From contig CAZRGV010000194.1 of assembly GCA_964599655.1 (NCBI GenBank), forward strand, positions 1 through 9,477: a DNA stretch of 9,477 bases, in the 5' to 3' direction. This document shows, one piece after another, positions 5,737 through 9,477 of the stretch. Origin of the DNA: CAZRGV01 sp964599655 (GTDB taxonomy: Bacteria > Planctomycetota > Planctomycetia > Isosphaerales > Isosphaeraceae). Under the pieces are notes generated by a model, which worked only from the letters and a program-made list of their open reading frames with translations, had not been told where the DNA came from and did no database searches. Position 1 is the first letter of the stretch. The number at the start of each line of letters is the position of its first letter. A program made the translations under genes and the position numbers.

Positions 5737-8700
5737 ATGAAAAAAGAAATGCTCATCAACGTGCTCCAGCCCGAGGAGTGCCGCATCGCCATCCTCGAAG
5801 ACGGCATCCTCGAGGAGCTTTACGTTGAGCGAACCAGCCACGAGAGCTATACCGGCAACATCTACAAAGGGAAGATCGTCAACCTCGAGCCGGCCATCCA
5901 GGCCGCCTTCGTCGACTTCTCCGTCGGCCGCAACGGCTTCCTGCACGTTTCCGACGTCGAGCCCCAGTACTACCGCCGGCAGATCGCCGACGACGCCGAA
6001 CTGCCGCCTCGCGACCGAAGCCGAGACCCTCGACGCGAACGCGAGGAGCCCCGCCCTCCCACGGCCCGCGGCGAAGACCGAAGCCGGGATCGCGACCGAG
6101 ACCGCGACCGGGACCGAGATCGCGACCGCGACCGTCCCGACCGCTCCGAGAAGTTCCGCCGCGACCGCTCCGCTCGACGATTCGGCGAAGGACTGACCGA
6201 CGACTGGGAGGAAGTCGCTCGACCCACTCCGCCTCCGTCCTCCGCCGAGCCGTCGCCAACCCCGGAACCCGCGCGCGAGGAGCCCCGACGAGGCTGGCCC
6301 GAGCCTGTCTCTCGAACCGAAGAGTTCCACGCCCCCGCCCCCGCCCCCTCCCCCTCCCGGTTCGATCGTGAACCGCCCATCGAGGAGGAGGAACCCCGAG
6401 GCCGGCTTGGCCGCGCCACGCCGATCGAACCGATCGAGGCCGAGTTGCCCCCGAGCCGCACCCAGCGCGGCCGACCGCTTCGACCTCGAGACTTCGACGA
6501 GCTCGACGAGCCTTCGCGAAGCCGGATCGCCCCCTCGGAGATCGCTCCGATCGAGGCCGAGCCCGAACCGGAGGCTCCCCCCCTGCCCTCGCCCCCACCC
6601 CGATCGACCGCCGAGCCCCGCCGAGGCCGTGGGCGAGGCCGGGCCTCGCGCCAGGTTCCGCCCGAGCCCGAAGTGAAGCTCGAGCCCGTTCGAGTCCCCG
6701 AACGCGAACGTGAACGTGAACCCGAGCCCGAGCCCGCGCCCGAAATCGAGTCGCTCGACGAGTTCCTCGGACCAGAACCGCCGCCCGAAGAGACCAACGA
6801 GCCAAGACGACGCCGCAGCGGCCGAGCGGCCATCCGCGCCCGAGGCGGTGAACGGGAGCCGGGCCGCCCCCGCGAGCGAGCCCCCGAACGGCCAGGAATC
6901 GAGCAGCGGCGCCGCGAGGAACCCGTCGGTCCCGCCGAGCCCGAACCGTTCGAGGTCGAGCCGCCTCGCACGCGCGGTCGGGCGGAACGGGAACGCCCCC
7001 TTCGCCCCGAGTTCGAATCGACCCGCGAAGCCGAACGAGAACGGCAGCGCGCCCACGACCGGGCCGGCGAGCCCGGCTATGTCCCCCGCCGAGAGCGAAC
7101 CCGGAGCCTCGAACCGTTCGAAATCGACACCGAGGCCCCGACCGCCTTCGGCTGGCCCGAGGCCATGCCCGGCATCAAGCCGCCAGCCCCCGAGGAAATC
7201 GCCGAAGCCGAACCGTCCGCCGAGCGGCTCGAGGACGAACGCATCGGTCGCGAGGGAACCCGCCGACGTCGTCGACGTCGCCGGCGGCGCGGCGAGCGCC
7301 CCGAACGAGAGGCGGGCGCCTTGCCGGCCGCCGAGGCGGAAGAGGCCGAGGAACCCTTGGAACTCGAGCCGCGCGCCCCTCGTGGCCGCCAGTACGCCCG
7401 CGAAACCCGCGAATTCGATGAGTTCACCTTCGAGGAAGAACCAGACGATGTCGTCTCCCGGACCCTCCGGGAAGCCGAAATCGAGCACGAGGAAGAAGCG
7501 GAAGAGGAAGAAGAAGAAGACTTCGAAGCCGAGGCCGAAGCCGAGATCCGGCCCGACGAAGAAGTCGACCCCGAACTCGAGGAAGAAATCCGCCGCGAAA
7601 TCGCCGAGATCCAGGAACTCGAACGCGAGATGGGCCTTCGAGGCACCACCGAGGCCCGACCACGCCGCGGCGAAGAGCGCGAGGCCGTTCCCAGCCGGGG
7701 CGAACGCCCCCGAGGCCGAGGTCAGGTCAAGCCCCCGATCCAGGACATCTTCCGGCGAGGCGACGAGGTCCTCGTCCAGGTCATCAAGGAATCGATCGGC
7801 ACCAAGGGCCCAACCCTCTCGACCTACATCAGCATTCCCGGCCGCTACCTCGTGCTCATGCCCGGCCTGAACCGCGTCGGCGTCTCGCGCAAGATCGCCG
7901 ACGAGGACCAGCGCCGACGGCTCCGCGAGATCATGAACGCCCTGAACCCGCCCAAGGGCCTCGGCTTCATCGTCCGCACCGCCGGGCTCGACCGCACCAA
8001 ACGCGAACTGGCTCGCGACCTCGCTTACCTCCTGCGGCTCTGGAAGGTGATTCTCCGCCGCATCAAGAAGGCCAAGGCGCCGGCTCCGATCTACCAGGAG
8101 TCGGACATGATCACACGAACGATCCGCGATATCTTCACGTCCGAGATCGACACGATCTGGATCGACGAGCCGCACGCCTTCGAACGCGCCCAGGAGTTCC
8201 TTCGGGTCGTCATGCCCAAGTTCGTCGATCGGCTCAAGTTCTACGATGAAAAGGTGCCCCTTTTCCACAAGTACGGACTCGAGGAAGAAATCGCCAAGAT
8301 CCAGCGCCGTCGGGTCGACCTGCCCGAGGGCGGCTCCATCGTCATCGACCAGACCGAGGCCCTTGTCGCCATCGACGTCAACTCGGGCAACTTCCGGGTC
8401 GAGAACGACGCCGAGCGCACCGCCTACGAGATGAACCTCCGGGCCGCCAAGGAAATCGCCCGCCAGCTCCGCCTTCGCGACCTCGGCGGCGTGATCGTCA
8501 ACGACTTCATCGACATGCGCGAGGAACGCCACCGCCGAGGCGTGGAACGCGCCCTTCGCGAGGCGATCCGGCGCGACCGGGCCCGCACCAAGCTGCTGCG
8601 CATGAGCCAGTTCGGCCTCATCGAGATGACCCGCCAGCGCATCCGGCCCAGCCTGAAGCGTTCCATCTACGAGGATTGCCCCCACTGCGCCGGCGCGGGG

Positions 8701-8997
8701 GTCGTCAAGACGGCCGAAAGCATGTCGATCGACGTCATGCGACTGCTCGCCCTGGCCGCCCACCGCCCCGAGATCCGACGGGTCAACATCAGCGTCGCCT
8801 CGGCCGTCGCCAACTACTTGAACAACCGGAAGCGTCGCGAGATCGCCCGGATCGAGGAAGAGTCCAACATCATCCTGCATATCCGAGGCCTCGAGGACGC
8901 GCCCGCCGAGCACCTCCAGATCGACTGCTTCGACGCCCAGAACAACGAGGTCCGCATCCTCCCCGCCCCGGTTCCCCCGCCTCGCCGGGGACGCTGA
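5737..8997 (+). CDS. rne: Ribonuclease E/G with a ~580-residue insert in its S1 domain
   Basis: This is a 1086-residue endoribonuclease of the RNase E/G family, which cleaves single-stranded AU-rich RNA in mRNA decay and rRNA maturation. The N-terminal RNase H-like part and the first half of the S1 domain (YTGNIYKGKIVNLEPAIQAAFVDF, then NGFLHVSDVEPQYY) cover residues 1-80. The S1 domain resumes at about residue 664 (VKPPIQDIFRRGDEVLVQV). Next come the 5'-sensor region (SRKIADED, GFIVRTAG) and the DNase I-like catalytic part. The metal-binding AIDVNSG (Asp880, Asn882, matching E. coli Asp303/Asn305) and NDFIDM (Asp923, Asp926) are present, as is the Zn-link CPHC (Cys981, Cys984). The protein ends soon after the small domain, with no C-terminal scaffold. 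The insert is polyampholytic and probably disordered. ATG 5737 is the only sensible start, although the frame is open back to 5293. The symbol rne versus rng is a matter of convention here. Confidence 0.95.
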   Translation: MKKEMLINVLQPEECRIAILEDGILEELYVERTSHESYTGNIYKGKIVNLEPAIQAAFVDFSVGRNGFLHVSDVEPQYYRRQIADDAELPPRDRSRDPRREREEPRPPTARGEDRSRDRDRDRDRDRDRDRDRPDRSEKFRRDRSARRFGEGLTDDWEEVARPTPPPSSAEPSPTPEPAREEPRRGWPEPVSRTEEFHAPAPAPSPSRFDREPPIEEEEPRGRLGRATPIEPIEAELPPSRTQRGRPLRPRDFDELDEPSRSRIAPSEIAPIEAEPEPEAPPLPSPPPRSTAEPRRGRGRGRASRQVPPEPEVKLEPVRVPEREREREPEPEPAPEIESLDEFLGPEPPPEETNEPRRRRSGRAAIRARGGEREPGRPRERAPERPGIEQRRREEPVGPAEPEPFEVEPPRTRGRAERERPLRPEFESTREAERERQRAHDRAGEPGYVPRRERTRSLEPFEIDTEAPTAFGWPEAMPGIKPPAPEEIAEAEPSAERLEDERIGREGTRRRRRRRRRRGERPEREAGALPAAEAEEAEEPLELEPRAPRGRQYARETREFDEFTFEEEPDDVVSRTLREAEIEHEEEAEEEEEEDFEAEAEAEIRPDEEVDPELEEEIRREIAEIQELEREMGLRGTTEARPRRGEEREAVPSRGERPRGRGQVKPPIQDIFRRGDEVLVQVIKESIGTKGPTLSTYISIPGRYLVLMPGLNRVGVSRKIADEDQRRRLREIMNALNPPKGLGFIVRTAGLDRTKRELARDLAYLLRLWKVILRRIKKAKAPAPIYQESDMITRTIRDIFTSEIDTIWIDEPHAFERAQEFLRVVMPKFVDRLKFYDEKVPLFHKYGLEEEIAKIQRRRVDLPEGGSIVIDQTEALVAIDVNSGNFRVENDAERTAYEMNLRAAKEIARQLRLRDLGGVIVNDFIDMREERHRRGVERALREAIRRDRARTKLLRMSQFGLIEMTRQRIRPSLKRSIYEDCPHCAGAGVVKTAESMSIDVMRLLALAAHRPEIRRVNISVASAVANYLNNRKRREIARIEEESNIILHIRGLEDAPAEHLQIDCFDAQNNEVRILPAPVPPPRRGR
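6085..6132 (+). repeat. Eight Arg-Asp dipeptide repeats
   Basis: Eight consecutive Arg-Asp pairs are encoded by hexamers that vary at the third codon positions (CGGGAT, CGCGAC, CGAGAC and so on). The nucleotide repeat is imperfect while the peptide repeat is exact. This suggests protein-level maintenance rather than very recent slippage. Arg-Asp repeats are known from RNA-associated disordered proteins. Confidence 0.85.
7261..7290 (+). other. Run of ten arginines in RNase E/G
   Basis: Ten arginine codons in a row use four different synonyms (CGC, CGA, CGT, CGG), giving residues 509-518. Arginine clusters in RNase E scaffolds bind RNA, so an RNA-tethering role is a reasonable inference. Confidence 0.8.
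7483..7635 (+). other. Acidic helix-prone block in RNase E/G
   Basis: Residues 583-633 are mostly Glu with spaced Ala, Ile and Leu, including six glutamates in a row and then ELEEEIRREIAEIQELEREM. The last part has a heptad-like spacing of Ile and Leu compatible with a charged helix or coiled coil. It lies about 30 residues before the S1 domain resumes. Confidence 0.65.
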
Positions 8998-9039
8998 GGC
9001 CGCCGGAGCGAGCCAACACGACGTTCCAACCCATCCCGC

Positions 9040-9083
9040 CCCGCTCGGTGTGACACCAAACACCGAGCGGGATTTCTAGTTTT
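9040..9083 (+). terminator. Rho-independent terminator after the RNase E/G gene
   Basis: A perfect 12-bp stem, CCCGCTCGGTGT (9040-9051) with ACACCGAGCGGG (9060-9071), encloses an 8-base loop. It is followed by the T-rich tail ATTTCTAGTTTT (9072-9083). It begins 42 bases after the RNase E/G stop and is by far the clearest terminator in the window. It separates this unit from the ORF at 9177. Confidence 0.9.
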
Positions 9084-9165
9084 CTGACTCTACCGGATTG
9101 CAGGTATCGAAGTGCCGGGTATCCGGCCGGCGACCTCTTCGTCATCCTTCTTCTTGCTACAGGAG

Positions 9166-9171
9166 AGGAGG
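9166..9171 (+). promoter_or_regulatory. Consensus AGGAGG ribosome binding site
   Basis: AGGAGG is complementary to the 16S rRNA 3' end and lies 5 bases before the ATG at 9177. It is the strongest such site in the window, and most neighbouring genes have weak ones. TCTTCG (9136-9141) is complementary to CGAAGA (9172-9177), next to this site, so partial masking by a leader hairpin is conceivable. Confidence 0.6.
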
Positions 9172-9176
9172 CGAAG

Positions 9177-9477
9177 ATGGACGTTCGACCGAAGACCCGC
9201 CCGGTCAATCGTCGACGAAACGCCCCCACACCGCAACCGCCACGCGGGGCCAAGCAGATCGTCATCCCCATGACCCGGTCGCAATACGATGAGCTCTGGC
9301 ACGATGCCCGGCGCGTGCGGGCGTTCCTCGCCGAATGGGTCGGGGTTGCCCCCGAATTGTTCCCGGCGGGCTTCGACCGGGGCTATCACCTGCACGGCCG
9401 GGTGGCCCTGGTGGCTTGTCCGCCAGTGCTCCGAGTCGACGGAGTTCTTCACGAACGCCCGGCCCTGAGTGGGCGAG
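9177..9477 (+). CDS. Unidentified protein, 3' partial; transposase-like N-terminus possible
   Basis: One hundred residues are open to the right edge, behind a perfect ribosome binding site. The first 25 residues are basic and Pro-rich. A segment follows of the form IPMTRSQYDELWHDARRVRAFL, then APELFPAGFDRGYHLHG. That pattern (IPMT..Y...WHDA....AFL....PELFP.......L.G) resembles, from memory, the N-terminus of a transposase-like family common in planctomycetes and cyanobacteria. The residues after GYHLHG (RVALVACPPVLRVDGVLHE) do not continue the pattern I would expect, and neither alternative frame restores it. The copy may therefore be divergent or degenerate. The gene starts a new transcription unit after the terminator at 9040-9083. 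I am fairly sure it is coding at least at the start; the family is a guess. Confidence 0.5.
   Translation, partial: MDVRPKTRPVNRRRNAPTPQPPRGAKQIVIPMTRSQYDELWHDARRVRAFLAEWVGVAPELFPAGFDRGYHLHGRVALVACPPVLRVDGVLHERPALSGR

Larger units (their letters stand above)
5980..7725 (+). other. Low-complexity insert of the RNase E/G S1 domain
   Basis: This segment encodes residues ~82-663, dominated by Arg, Glu, Pro and Asp. It keeps the reading frame and third-position G/C bias of the flanking catalytic parts, so it belongs to the protein. Recognisable pieces, in order, are an Arg-Asp repeat (residues 117-132), Pro-Ser-Glu stretches, recurring PIEAE motifs, and EPEPEP-type runs (near residue 330). Further on are an aromatic island PTAFGWPEAMPG (from 468), ten arginines (509-518), a second aromatic island EFDEFTFEEE (from 559), and an acidic helix-prone block (583-632). 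It occupies the surface loop that in E. coli RNase E is only about 20 residues long. Confidence 0.85.

Noticed and set aside
6085..6132. Short tandem repeat considered as a CRISPR or regulatory repeat array
   Set aside because: The unit is 6 bases, there are no spacers, and it lies in frame within a coding region.
6710..7870. 386-residue + strand frame inside the RNase insert
   Set aside because: This is an alternative-frame reading of the repetitive Arg/Glu codons, giving Ser/Pro/Lys/Asn-rich sequence without domains. The frame continuous with the catalytic parts is the real one.
5557..9063. 1168-residue open frame on the minus strand opposite RNase E/G
   Set aside because: It mirrors the RNase gene codon for codon, has no recognisable domain and is made of Gly/Ala/Phe/Leu runs created by complementing the Arg/Glu-rich insert. 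The + strand frame has all RNase E/G motifs.
9093..9126. CCGGAT/ATCCGG arms before the last ORF as mobile-element terminal repeats
   Set aside because: Arms of only 6 bp with 22 bases between them are expected by chance, and no target-site duplication or partner end can be seen in the window.

Overview
The window is GC-rich bacterial chromosome, probably from a planctomycete and plausibly of the Isosphaeraceae type. Three things suggest this: the strong G/C bias at third codon positions, a secreted protein of the planctomycete-expanded TIGR03067 family, and an RNase E/G whose S1 domain is split by a very long Arg/Glu/Pro-rich segment. The placement is inference; no rRNA or other phylogenetic marker is present.

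Layout. Positions 1-119 hold the last 38 codons of an unidentified + strand gene. A small secreted TIGR03067 protein follows on the minus strand (198-668). About 550 bases without a gene (669-1218) separate it from a + strand run: hpf (ribosome hibernation factor, GTG start at 1219), a PTS IIA protein of the fructose/nitrogen type (1790-2260), HPr (2420-2734) and PTS Enzyme I (2929-4706). Enzyme I is interrupted by a 15-base N run at 3336-3350, whose length puts the two halves in different frames. This looks like a mis-sized assembly gap rather than a broken gene. A 251-base spacer then carries a promoter-like sequence and a palindrome, followed by a DUF2344 (TIGR03936) gene (4958-5653) and a 1086-residue RNase E/G (5737-8997). 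A strong hairpin plus U-rich tail (9040-9083) ends this unit. A new ORF with a perfect AGGAGG ribosome binding site starts at 9177 and runs off the end.

How the genes work together. Enzyme I takes phosphate from PEP and passes it to HPr and then to the IIA protein. No sugar-transporting EIIB/EIIC is present, so this looks like a regulatory PTS-type phosphorelay, here next to a ribosome hibernation factor. The second unit pairs a DUF2344 protein of unsettled function with the main mRNA/rRNA-processing endonuclease, a recurring bacterial neighbourhood.

The most unusual object is the RNase E/G. Its catalytic core is intact, but roughly 580 residues of low-complexity charged sequence sit inside a surface loop of the S1 domain and there is no C-terminal scaffold. 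The insert has an Arg-Asp repeat, a run of ten arginines, a long acidic block and a few aromatic islands. I found no CRISPR array, tRNA, rRNA or complete insertion sequence.
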